From positions 1 to 64,000 of the forward strand of contig CBDUYN010000034.1 in assembly GCA_965371445.1 (NCBI GenBank): DNA of 64,000 bases. Reading direction: 5' to 3'. Positions 8,601 through 16,243 of the stretch are shown here, piece after piece. Position 1 is the first letter of the stretch. Every line of letters starts with the position of its first letter. The notes under the pieces are model-generated. The model saw nothing but the letters and a program-made list of their open reading frames with translations. It was not told the DNA's origin and made no database searches. The stretch is from DASWIG01 sp965371445. Lineage in GTDB: Bacteria; Acidobacteriota; Thermoanaerobaculia; Multivoradales; J023. The translations under genes were made by a program, and so were the position numbers.

Positions 8601-10208
8601 ATGCTCGGTGAGCTGCGCCACTTCGGCGAACTTCTGACGCGCAATGCTCGCCTCATGGGGGACCACGAGGGCCTCGCAATGGGCGAAGAGCGCTACACGT
8701 GGCGCGAGAGCGAAGCGCGCGTCAATCGGCTCGCCCATGCCCTGGGCAAGAGGGGGTTGCGCCGCGGCGAGCGTGTCGCCATCCTGTCGGAGAACCGCAT
8801 CTCCTTCGCCGAAGCGATTTTTGCCCTCGCCCGCAGCGGCCTCGTCGCCGTGCCGATCAACACCCACCTGGTGGCGGAGGAGGTGGCCCGCATCCTCGAC
8901 GACTGCGAGGCGGCCGCCTTCCTCGTCGGCGACGACTACATGGAGGTGGCCCGCGACGGCGCCGGGCGGGTCGCGGGCGTCCGGCTTCTGGCCGGGCTCG
9001 GGGAGGGCGGGGGCGAGATCCCCGCGTACAAGACGCTCCTCGACGATGGCGAAGAGAGCGAGCCGGAGCTCGAGGAGCCCATCGCCGACGACGACCTCCT
9101 CGCGCTGCTGTACACGAGCGGCACCTCGGGCTTCCCCAAGGGGGTGATGTACACTCACCGGCGGGCGCTTTTTGCCACCGTCATCCAGGTGCTGGCGATC
9201 GGCAGCGCCCGCCGTCACCGGGTGATGCTCCCGACGCTCCTCTACTCGGCGGCCGGGTTCATCGCCCTGGCATCGGCGATCGCCGTCGGCAGCCCCTGTC
9301 ATTTGCTGCGGTTCACCGTGCCCAACGCCCTGGAGGTCCTGGAGCGGGAGCGCATCACCTTCACCTACTTCGCCCCCACGAGGCTCAAGAGGCTGCTCAT
9401 GGATCCGCGCGTCGAAGAGCGAGACTTGAGCTCCCTCGAGGTGCTCCTCTACGGCGGCAGCCCGATGCCCGAGTCGACGCTGAGGAGGGCCGCAGAGGTG
9501 CTGCGCGTCCAGGAGGCGGGGGGCTGCTCTCTGCGCCAGACGTACGCCACGGCCGAAACGGGCCTCTCGGGCACCGTGCTGGAGCCCGAGGACCATCGGC
9601 TCGCTCTGATGAAGGAGGACTACGCCCACCTCCTCCACTCCTGCGGCCGGCCGCAGATGGGGGTCGGCGTCCGGATCCTGGGCCGCGACTGGGACGAGCT
9701 ACCCGACGGCGAGGTGGGGGAGGTCGCGGTCATGTCGGACGCCGTCATGATGGGCTACTGGAACCGTCCCGAAGTCACCGCCGAGGCCGTTCAGGGAGGC
9801 TGGGTCAAGACCGGGGACCTCGGCCGCCGCAACGCCGACGGCCTCTTCTACCTGATCTCGCGCAAGCACGAAATGATCGTGACGGGAGCGACCAACGTCT
9901 ACCCGGCGGAGGTTGAGCGGGTCCTCGTGGGGCTGGAAGGCGTCGCCGAGTGTGCGGTGACGAGCCTCCCCGATCCGAGGTGGGGCGAGGCGGTGTCGGC
10001 CTTCATCGTCCGCAAGGAAGCCGCCCAACTCGACGAGAGCGCCGTCAAGAGGTTCTGCCGTCACAACCTCGCGAGCTACAAACGCCCCAAGGCCGTCTAC
10101 TTCGTCGACGAGATTCCGCGCAGCCCGATGGGCCTGCCCCTGCGCCAAGAGCTTCGTCGCCATGCCCTGGGTCTGAAAGCGGGGGCTTCCGAACCCGTGG
10201 CTCCCTAG
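8601..10208 (+). CDS. Long-chain fatty-acid-CoA ligase/AMP-binding enzyme
   Basis: Acyl-adenylate-forming enzyme of 535 residues: it activates a carboxylic acid with ATP to an acyl-AMP and then usually transfers it to CoA. The P-loop is LLYTSGTSGFPKGVMYTH (about residues 170-187). The A5 region is YATAETGLSGTV, the hinge aspartate lies in VKTGDLGRRNADG, and the C-terminal domain carries the catalytic lysine region (SYKRPKAVYFVDEIPRSPMG). Length and motif order are complete. The start at 8601 is supported by the promoter directly upstream. With the acyl-CoA dehydrogenase and epimerase genes elsewhere in the window it fits fatty-acid or aromatic-acid catabolism; the substrate is not evident. 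Confidence 0.88.
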   Translation: MLGELRHFGELLTRNARLMGDHEGLAMGEERYTWRESEARVNRLAHALGKRGLRRGERVAILSENRISFAEAIFALARSGLVAVPINTHLVAEEVARILDDCEAAAFLVGDDYMEVARDGAGRVAGVRLLAGLGEGGGEIPAYKTLLDDGEESEPELEEPIADDDLLALLYTSGTSGFPKGVMYTHRRALFATVIQVLAIGSARRHRVMLPTLLYSAAGFIALASAIAVGSPCHLLRFTVPNALEVLERERITFTYFAPTRLKRLLMDPRVEERDLSSLEVLLYGGSPMPESTLRRAAEVLRVQEAGGCSLRQTYATAETGLSGTVLEPEDHRLALMKEDYAHLLHSCGRPQMGVGVRILGRDWDELPDGEVGEVAVMSDAVMMGYWNRPEVTAEAVQGGWVKTGDLGRRNADGLFYLISRKHEMIVTGATNVYPAEVERVLVGLEGVAECAVTSLPDPRWGEAVSAFIVRKEAAQLDESAVKRFCRHNLASYKRPKAVYFVDEIPRSPMGLPLRQELRRHALGLKAGASEPVAP

Positions 10209-10284
10209 GCTCTCCGCCGCCGGGCTGGGCAAGGACGCCGCGGGAAGGTATCATGAGCAGACGAGCCCAAAGGGAGGACCTAGG

Positions 10285-11079
10285 GTGCTTAGCGAAGAGC
10301 TGCAGCAGGTAGAGCCTTTCTCCGACCTCGACGAGGCCGCTTTGGAGCGCCTCGCGCATGAATTCGTCGAGTTCTACCTTCCCGCCGAGTATCCCGTCTT
10401 CCAGGAAGGCGTGGAGCTCGACACCTTCTACGTCGTCAAGGAGGGCCATGTCGTCGTCTACCGCGACGTCGTCGGCAAGCCCGTGCAGCTCCTGGCCCGC
10501 GTCGGTCCGCACGAGTACTTCGGCGAGTTTGCCCTCTTCACCCAGTCCGAGAGCACGATCTCGGCCCGGACGACCGAGCCCTGCCGGCTGCTCAAGATCG
10601 AGAAACCGGCGCTGCTGGCCTTTCTCGAGGGCTACCCGAGCCTGACCTTGAAGCTTCAGATGGCGGCGGCCAAGCGCCATTCCATCAGCGCCGCCGCCGC
10701 CCTGGAGCTCGGCCAGCGCAACGAGGTGCGGATTCGCATCGACCGCGAGGTCGTCTTGACGCTCGGCGACGGTAGCGTCCACTTCGCCGTCCTCGACAAC
10801 CTCTCGCCGGGGGGCATGAGCCTCCAGCACGCTCCGCGGAGCTGGGACGAAGGCGACGACGTGGGCTTCGAGCTGAACCTCCAGAACGGCAGCCTTCCCT
10901 GTCATGGACGGATCACCTGGAAGAAGGGCCGGATGGTCGGGCTCGCCTTTACCGACACGAGCGGCGAGCACGAGAGGCTGATCCAGCAGTCGCTGCGCCA
11001 GCTCCTGCGGCCGCGCGACGTCTCCGGCGACGAGAAGTCCGGAGCCTGGCGGATCGTCGACGTGGAATCGCCGGATTGA
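10285..11079 (+). CDS. Cyclic-nucleotide-binding plus PilZ domain regulator
   Basis: Protein of 264 residues starting at GTG with a GGGAGGA box upstream. Residues about 10-125 are a cNMP-binding (CRP-like) beta barrel: YPVFQEGVELDTFYVVKEG and GEFALFTQSESTISARTTEPC match the core and phosphate-binding cassette. After a helix, residues about 150-240 form a PilZ domain with NLSPGGMSL, the (D/N)-x-S-x-x-G motif that contacts c-di-GMP, and basic residues before it. There is no DNA-binding domain. The protein could integrate cNMP and c-di-GMP signals, for example for pilus-based motility together with pilT. That role is inferred. Confidence 0.82.
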   Translation: MLSEELQQVEPFSDLDEAALERLAHEFVEFYLPAEYPVFQEGVELDTFYVVKEGHVVVYRDVVGKPVQLLARVGPHEYFGEFALFTQSESTISARTTEPCRLLKIEKPALLAFLEGYPSLTLKLQMAAAKRHSISAAAALELGQRNEVRIRIDREVVLTLGDGSVHFAVLDNLSPGGMSLQHAPRSWDEGDDVGFELNLQNGSLPCHGRITWKKGRMVGLAFTDTSGEHERLIQQSLRQLLRPRDVSGDEKSGAWRIVDVESPD

Positions 11080-11168
11080 CCGGTTCTGTGCTAGGTTGAA
11101 GCCGGCGGCAGCCTCGGACATCCGAGCTCTCTCGTCACCAGACCCAAAAGCACGGGGAGGTTTTCCAG

Positions 11169-12236
11169 ATGAAGAAGAAGGTCGTGCACATCGTCGGCAC
11201 GGGGACGATCGGCGAGCCCCTGATCAGCCTCTTCACCGACTTCGGGGACCGTTTCGGCCTCGACGAGGTCACGTTTCACAAGCGCACACCTCTTGCCGAC
11301 GACAGGGCGCGGATCCAGCACGTGATGAAGCGCGGCGCCCGGCTCGCGACCGACGACGGCGCCAGGGCCGAGTTCGAGAAATTGGGGCACACGGTCTCCT
11401 ACTCGGCCGAGGAGGCCCTGGAGCGGGCCACGGTGGTCATCGACTGCACCCCGGTCGGCAACAAGATGAAGGAGAAGCACTACACCTCCTTGAAAGGTCC
11501 CCGGGGCTTCCTCGCCCAGGGGAGCGAGTTCGGCTTCGGCAAGCCCTACGCCCGTGGCATCAACGACGAGGTCCTGGTGTCGGAAGAGGACCGCTTCATC
11601 CAGATCGTCTCCTGCAACACCCACAACATCACGACGCTGATCAAGACCCTGTCCAAGGAAAAAGACGGCACCTACGCGCTGGAGCACGCCCAGTTCGTCT
11701 GCATGCGGCGCGCCAACGACATCACCCAGACGGAGAGCTTCATCGCCGCCCCGAGCGTCGGCAAGCACACCGACGCCGAGTTCGGCACCCACCACGCCCG
11801 CGACGCCCACGGCGTCTTCACGACCATGGACGTCGATCTCAATCTCTTCTCCTCGGCGGTGAAGCTCAACTCGCAGTACATGCACTCGATCTGGTTCCAC
11901 CTGCTGATGAACCGCGACTTCACCTTACGAGAGGTCAAGCGGCGCTTCAACGACAACGCCCTGGTCGCCCAGACCGCGAAACGCGACGCCAACCTGATCT
12001 TCAGCTTCGGGCGCGACCACGGCTACTACGGCCGCATCCTGTCGCAGACCGTCGTGGTCGAGCCGACCCTGGCGTTGCGCCACAAGCGCGAGGTCTACGG
12101 CTTTTGCTTCACGCCTCAGGACGGCAACTCGCTGCTTTCGTCGGTGGCCGCGGCGTTGTGGCTCATCGAGCTGGACTGGAAAATCGTCTCACTGCGGCTG
12201 GAGCCGCTGCGCCGCTGGCTCTACACCGAGATCTGA
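11169..12236 (+). CDS. Type II (archaeal-like) glyceraldehyde-3-phosphate dehydrogenase-like protein
   Basis: Protein of 355 residues. It begins with a Rossmann motif (VVHIVGTGTIGEPL) and carries VVIDCTPVGNK and IVSCNTHNITTLIKTL, where the cysteine matches the catalytic cysteine of archaeal phosphorylating GAPDH (SCNTTG in that family). A histidine-rich segment (GTHHARDAHGVFTT) follows where the type II family has its catalytic region. It is unlike the classical bacterial Gap. It probably oxidises an aldehyde phosphate, or a related substrate, with NAD(P). The TTG of SCNTTG is replaced by HNI, so substrate preference may differ. A GGGGAGG box precedes the ATG. Confidence 0.65.
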   Translation: MKKKVVHIVGTGTIGEPLISLFTDFGDRFGLDEVTFHKRTPLADDRARIQHVMKRGARLATDDGARAEFEKLGHTVSYSAEEALERATVVIDCTPVGNKMKEKHYTSLKGPRGFLAQGSEFGFGKPYARGINDEVLVSEEDRFIQIVSCNTHNITTLIKTLSKEKDGTYALEHAQFVCMRRANDITQTESFIAAPSVGKHTDAEFGTHHARDAHGVFTTMDVDLNLFSSAVKLNSQYMHSIWFHLLMNRDFTLREVKRRFNDNALVAQTAKRDANLIFSFGRDHGYYGRILSQTVVVEPTLALRHKREVYGFCFTPQDGNSLLSSVAAALWLIELDWKIVSLRLEPLRRWLYTEI

Positions 12237-12243
12237 GGAGACG

Positions 12244-13593
12244 GTGGCAGGGCCGAGGAAAGGACGGCCGCGGGGCGGCCACCCGCCGGGAAAGGGAGGC
12301 CCACCGGGGCGCCGGCCGCCGGGGAGGGGCCGACGGCCCTCGGCCCGCCGTGTACCGCAGCCTCCGCCGGATCGCCGGCCGCCGGCGGGCCTGCGCCTCG
12401 CCGACGTCGACGAGATCGAGGTCGAGGTCACGAAGCTCGTCACCGGCGGCGATGGCCTGGCCCGCTTCGAAGGCATCCCTGTCTTCATCCCACGCTCCGC
12501 TCCCGGCGACCGGTTGCGCGTGCGCCTCGTCGAGCGCCGGGTCGACTACGGACGGGCCGAGATCGTCGAGGTCCTCTCGGGCGGTCCCGGCCGGCGCGAG
12601 CCCCCCTGCCCCTACTTCGCGCGCTGCGGCGGCTGTGACCTCCAGCACCTCGGCGAGGACTTTCAGCTGCGCTACAAGGTGGAGGCGGTGCGCGAGACCC
12701 TTCAACGCCTGGGCGGAATCGAGGCGCCGGGCGAGGTCTCCGTGGTGCCGGGCGAGCCCTGGGGCTACCGGATGCGCACCCAGCTCCAAGTCGGCGAGAA
12801 CGAGCGCGGCCGGGCGGTGGGCTACTTCGCTCGCCGGAGCCACGAGCTTGTGGCAGTCGACCGCTGTCCGGTGCTCGTCGAGGAGCTCGAGCGGCGCCTT
12901 CAACACTTACCCCGTGCGCTGCGTGAAACGACCCTTCGTCGCCTGGACGTCGCGGTGGGCCAAGGCGAGGCCTGGAGCGTGGCGCCCGTCGTCGAGGGCC
13001 TGCCCCGGGGGGAGCTTTCCGTCGATATCGGCGACTTCTCCTACGCCTTCGATGCCCGTTGCTTCTTCCAGGGGCACCGCCAGCTCTTGCCGAAGCTCGT
13101 CGAGGCGACGATCGGCGAGGAGGCTCGAGACGGCGAGCTCGCTGTCGACCTCTACGCCGGTGTCGGGCTCTTCACCTTGCCGCTTGCGTGCCGTGCCGAG
13201 AGGGTGGTGGCGGTCGAGGGCGACCGGGTGGCGGCACGCTATGCGCGCACGAACGCCCGCCGTAACAAGCTCGCCAACGTCGAGGTCGAGGCCCTGGCGG
13301 TCGACGGCTGGCTGCGGCGCCGGGAGAACCGCGACCTGCGCCCCGGGCGCGTCGTCGCCGACCCGCCGCGTGAAGGGCTGTCGATGGCCGTGCGCCGCTG
13401 GCTCCGCGAGGCGCGTCCGCCGCGATTGACCTACGTCTCCTGTCAGGCGGCCACCCTGGCGCGCGACCTCGGCAAGCTGAAGGGGGTCTACCGCCTGCGG
13501 AGCCTCGCGCTGCTCGACATGTTCCCTCAGACCGGTCACATGGAGCTCGTCGCCCAGCTCGAGGCGGTCGCCCCACCGGGGGACGCCGAATGA
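12244..13593 (+). CDS. rlmD: 23S rRNA (uracil-5-)-methyltransferase, RlmD/TrmA family
   Basis: SAM-dependent RNA m5U methyltransferase of 449 residues. A basic Pro/Gly/Arg-rich N-terminal tail of about 55 residues precedes a TRAM domain (EVEVTKLVTGGDGLARFEGIPVF). Next comes the Fe-S cysteine cluster region CPYFARCGGCDLQHL, with a fourth cysteine at DRCPVL. The methyltransferase part shows DLYAGVGLFTLPLA (SAM site), VVADPPREG and the catalytic cysteine in YVSCQAATLARDL. The usual SCNP is SCQA here. GTG start with GAGGAG upstream. Its stop overlaps the next start (ATGA). Target base (U747/U1939-type versus tRNA U54) cannot be told from sequence alone. Confidence 0.82.
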   Translation: MAGPRKGRPRGGHPPGKGGPPGRRPPGRGRRPSARRVPQPPPDRRPPAGLRLADVDEIEVEVTKLVTGGDGLARFEGIPVFIPRSAPGDRLRVRLVERRVDYGRAEIVEVLSGGPGRREPPCPYFARCGGCDLQHLGEDFQLRYKVEAVRETLQRLGGIEAPGEVSVVPGEPWGYRMRTQLQVGENERGRAVGYFARRSHELVAVDRCPVLVEELERRLQHLPRALRETTLRRLDVAVGQGEAWSVAPVVEGLPRGELSVDIGDFSYAFDARCFFQGHRQLLPKLVEATIGEEARDGELAVDLYAGVGLFTLPLACRAERVVAVEGDRVAARYARTNARRNKLANVEVEALAVDGWLRRRENRDLRPGRVVADPPREGLSMAVRRWLREARPPRLTYVSCQAATLARDLGKLKGVYRLRSLALLDMFPQTGHMELVAQLEAVAPPGDAE

Positions 13594-14075
13594 TCGAGCC
13601 GAGCTACACGCTGCATTTCGCCAAGGAGGACTTCAAGTTCTCGAGCGCCCACTTCACGCTCTTCGGCCCGGAGAAGGCCGAGCGTCTCCACGGCCACAAC
13701 TACCAGGTGGGCCTGGAGCTCGTGGGCAGCGCTCTCGACGACGACGGCCTCCTGGTCGACTTCGCACGGGTCAAGGGCCGGATCCGCGAGCTCTGCGACC
13801 GGCTCGACAGCCGGACGCTCGTGCCCGAAGAGTGCCCCTACCTCGGTGTCGAGCGTGGCGAAGGCGTCGTGACGGTGCGCTTCCGTGAACGTGTCTACCG
13901 CTTTCCGGAAGCCGACACCCTCCTATTGCCGATCGCCAACACGTCGATCGAGCTGTTTGCCCGCTACCTCTGGCAGGAGCTACGCCCGGCGCTCGCCGGC
14001 TCGCACGTCGAGGCGCTCGGTGTCAACGTCGCGGAGACCGCGGGGCAGAGCTGCTGGTACCGGGCACGGCTGTAG
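13590..14075 (+). CDS. queD: 6-pyruvoyl-tetrahydropterin synthase/QueD family protein
   Basis: Protein of 161 residues in the tunnelling-fold pterin family. The zinc ligands are seen in FSSAHFTLF and RLHGHNY, and a conserved glutamate in the C-terminal part (VNVAETAGQSCWYRA). Canonical QueD/PTPS enzymes have a catalytic cysteine just before the HGH motif; here that position reads PEKAERLHGH, with no cysteine. The protein may therefore be a variant enzyme (as in PTPS-III, where glutamate replaces cysteine) or have another role in queuosine or pterin metabolism. It is translationally coupled to the methyltransferase gene (4-base overlap), suggesting an RNA-modification link. Confidence 0.75.
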   Translation: MIEPSYTLHFAKEDFKFSSAHFTLFGPEKAERLHGHNYQVGLELVGSALDDDGLLVDFARVKGRIRELCDRLDSRTLVPEECPYLGVERGEGVVTVRFRERVYRFPEADTLLLPIANTSIELFARYLWQELRPALAGSHVEALGVNVAETAGQSCWYRARL

Positions 14076-14328
14076 CCTCACTTCTGACGCAACGCCACGA
14101 TCGCCTCGATCCTCCCCGCCCGCCGCCCCGGCCCCGAAATCGCTACTGCCGCGGGCCCCGGCAGGCGGCGGCGACCTCCTCCAGGAGGTCCTGGCGGCAC
14201 GCGGCCGTCGTCACGGCTCTCCCGTGAAGTCGAGGGCGGTCGAGGCCGCCCACCCGGCCTGTGAGCCAGCGAATCTCGTTCTCGGCTCGCGTTGCAACAT
14301 GAGTGTCCTCAGGGCCCCTGTCGCACGG

Positions 14329-15393
14329 TTAGCCGAGGATCGCGAAGAGCTCGTTCAAGCGCTTCGCGATCCTCGCCGGGTCGCTCATCTCCGTGACGGC
14401 GTTGAGCGCCAGGGCGGCCCGCGGCATGCCGTAGACGATGCAGGACTCCTCGTCTTGAGCCAGGGTGTAGCAGCCCCTCTTCTTGAGCGCCGCCATCCCC
14501 TGGGCACCGTCGTTGCCCATGCCGGTCAATAAAACCCCGATGGCCCGGCGTCCGACGCTACGGGCCGCGGACTCGAAAAGGACGTCGATCGACGGGACGT
14601 GGGGCAGGTCGGCGGGCTCCGGACCCAGCTCGGCCCGCAGCTCCGCGTCTTGCCGAGTGATCCGCAGATGCTCGCCCGATGCGGCGATGTAGACCGTGTC
14701 GGGCATCAGGCGCTCCGCGGTGACCACCTCGCGCACCCGAATCGGCAGGTAGGCGTTCAGACGCTCGGCAAAAGCCTGGGTGAAGCCGACCGGCATGTGT
14801 TGAACGACGACGATCGGCACCGCGACATTCTTGCCCATCACTTCGAGGATGGTCTGGACGGTCGGCGGTCCACCCGTCGAGGCGCCCATCACGACCAGGT
14901 CGTAGGCCCCGGGGATCGAAACGCTGGTCGGTTCCGGCGTGGGGAGAGGGACCGGCACGGACGGCAGAAGGCTCTCTCCCTCTTCGTCGACCATCTCGAC
15001 GCCCGTGACCTCGAAGATCTTTTCGAGGAGCACCCCCCGTAGGGCCTCGAAGTCGACCAGCGAGTACCGTTGCTTGTCGATGAAATCGGTGGCTCCACGG
15101 TGCAGCGCCTCGATCGTCAGGGGGGCTCCTTCGCCGCTGTGGGTGGAGAGGATGATAACCGCCGTCGGGCGTTGGGCCATCACGCGGTCGAGAGTGGCGA
15201 GACCCCCCATACCCGGCATGTCGAGGTCGAGCGTCACGACGTCGGGTCGCCAGCGCTCGAGTTGGGTCAAGAACTCCTCGCCCGAGCCCGCCGAGCCCAC
15301 CAGCTCGATCCGCGGGTGGCCTTCGAGCATCCGGGTGATGGCTTTGCGGATGAAGGTGGAATCGTCCACCACCGCTACGCGTACGATTTTCAC
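14329..15393 (-). CDS. cheB: Chemotaxis protein-glutamate methylesterase/deamidase CheB
   Basis: Response regulator of 354 residues. The receiver domain (residues 1-125) has VAVVDDSTF, the phospho-Asp in VVTLDLDMPGMGG and a lysine in the TDFIDKQRY region. The C-terminal esterase has the catalytic serine in MGASTGGPPT, histidine in VVQHMPVGFT and aspartate in LLTGMGNDGAQGM. It removes methyl groups from chemoreceptor glutamates. The start was set at the GTG at 15393 because it overlaps the cheR stop as GTGA, typical of coupling; an upstream in-frame ATG at 15420 lies inside cheR. Last gene of the chemosensory operon. Confidence 0.95.
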   Translation of the reverse strand: MKIVRVAVVDDSTFIRKAITRMLEGHPRIELVGSAGSGEEFLTQLERWRPDVVTLDLDMPGMGGLATLDRVMAQRPTAVIILSTHSGEGAPLTIEALHRGATDFIDKQRYSLVDFEALRGVLLEKIFEVTGVEMVDEEGESLLPSVPVPLPTPEPTSVSIPGAYDLVVMGASTGGPPTVQTILEVMGKNVAVPIVVVQHMPVGFTQAFAERLNAYLPIRVREVVTAERLMPDTVYIAASGEHLRITRQDAELRAELGPEPADLPHVPSIDVLFESAARSVGRRAIGVLLTGMGNDGAQGMAALKKRGCYTLAQDEESCIVYGMPRAALALNAVTEMSDPARIAKRLNELFAILG

Positions 15394-16229
15394 TTCTCGG
15401 ACCTGCGGTAGGCGATGCACTGGCCGAGTCGTTCCGCCTGAAAAGTGCTGGTCAAGCCGATGATCGACTCGGAGTGTCCTAGGAACACGACGCCTCCCGA
15501 GCGCACGACCTTGGAGAAGTTCTCGATCGCCGACTTAAGCGCCGGCTCCGAGAAGTAGATCAGGACGTTGCGGCAGAAAACGACGTCGTAGGGCGCGGCT
15601 GGTAGGAAGCTTTCGAGGTCGAGGATGTTGCCCTCGGAGAAGTGGACACCCTGGCGAAATCCCGGCCGCAGCTCGAAGCGCTCGACCTCGGGTTTGGTGA
15701 AGTAGCGCTTGACGTCCTTGTCCGAAAGGGTCCTGAGCGAGCTTGGCCGATAGATGCCGCGCAGGGCCATGTCCAACCTTTCGGTGTCGATGTCGATGGC
15801 GTCGATTCTGAGCACGTCTTCCAACTGGCCGAAAAGGGCCCGACGCAGGAAGATGTTCAAGGAATAGGGCTCCTCACCGGACGAGCACCCCGCCGAGAGG
15901 ACTCGCAGCCGTCCCGGTACGCCTCCCTCGCGCAGCTTCTGAAGCTCTGTCGTCTGTAGAGCTTCGAATTGCGCCGTCTCGCGAAAGAAGTAGCTCTCGT
16001 TGTTGGTGATGGCCCGCACCAACGGATCGATCTCGCCGGTGAGGTCGTACTGCAGCATGAGGTAGTAGTCCATGAAACGCTGCAGGTGGTTGGCCCGAAG
16101 CCGCGGCAGGAGCCGGGACTCGAGGATCTCCCGCTTGTGGTCGGGGAAAAAGAGCCCGAACCTGCTGGAGAAAAACTCGTTGAACAAAGCGAGCTCTTCG
16201 AGACTGAGCGTTTGATCGTTTTGAAACAA
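15390..16229 (-). CDS. cheR: Chemoreceptor methyltransferase CheR
   Basis: SAM-dependent methyltransferase of 279 residues that methylates receptor glutamates, opposing CheB. The N-terminal helical domain is followed by ITNNESYFFRE, the SAM-binding VLSAGCSSGEEPYSL, DIDTERLDMA, and YDVVFCRNVLIYF, all standard CheR motifs. No C-terminal TPR extension and no receptor-docking pentapeptide partner are seen. It sits between the HEAT-repeat gene (14-base gap) and cheB (4-base overlap). Confidence 0.95.
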   Translation of the reverse strand: MFQNDQTLSLEELALFNEFFSSRFGLFFPDHKREILESRLLPRLRANHLQRFMDYYLMLQYDLTGEIDPLVRAITNNESYFFRETAQFEALQTTELQKLREGGVPGRLRVLSAGCSSGEEPYSLNIFLRRALFGQLEDVLRIDAIDIDTERLDMALRGIYRPSSLRTLSDKDVKRYFTKPEVERFELRPGFRQGVHFSEGNILDLESFLPAAPYDVVFCRNVLIYFSEPALKSAIENFSKVVRSGGVVFLGHSESIIGLTSTFQAERLGQCIAYRRSEK

Positions 16230-16243
16230 CGTCCGAAGCTCCC

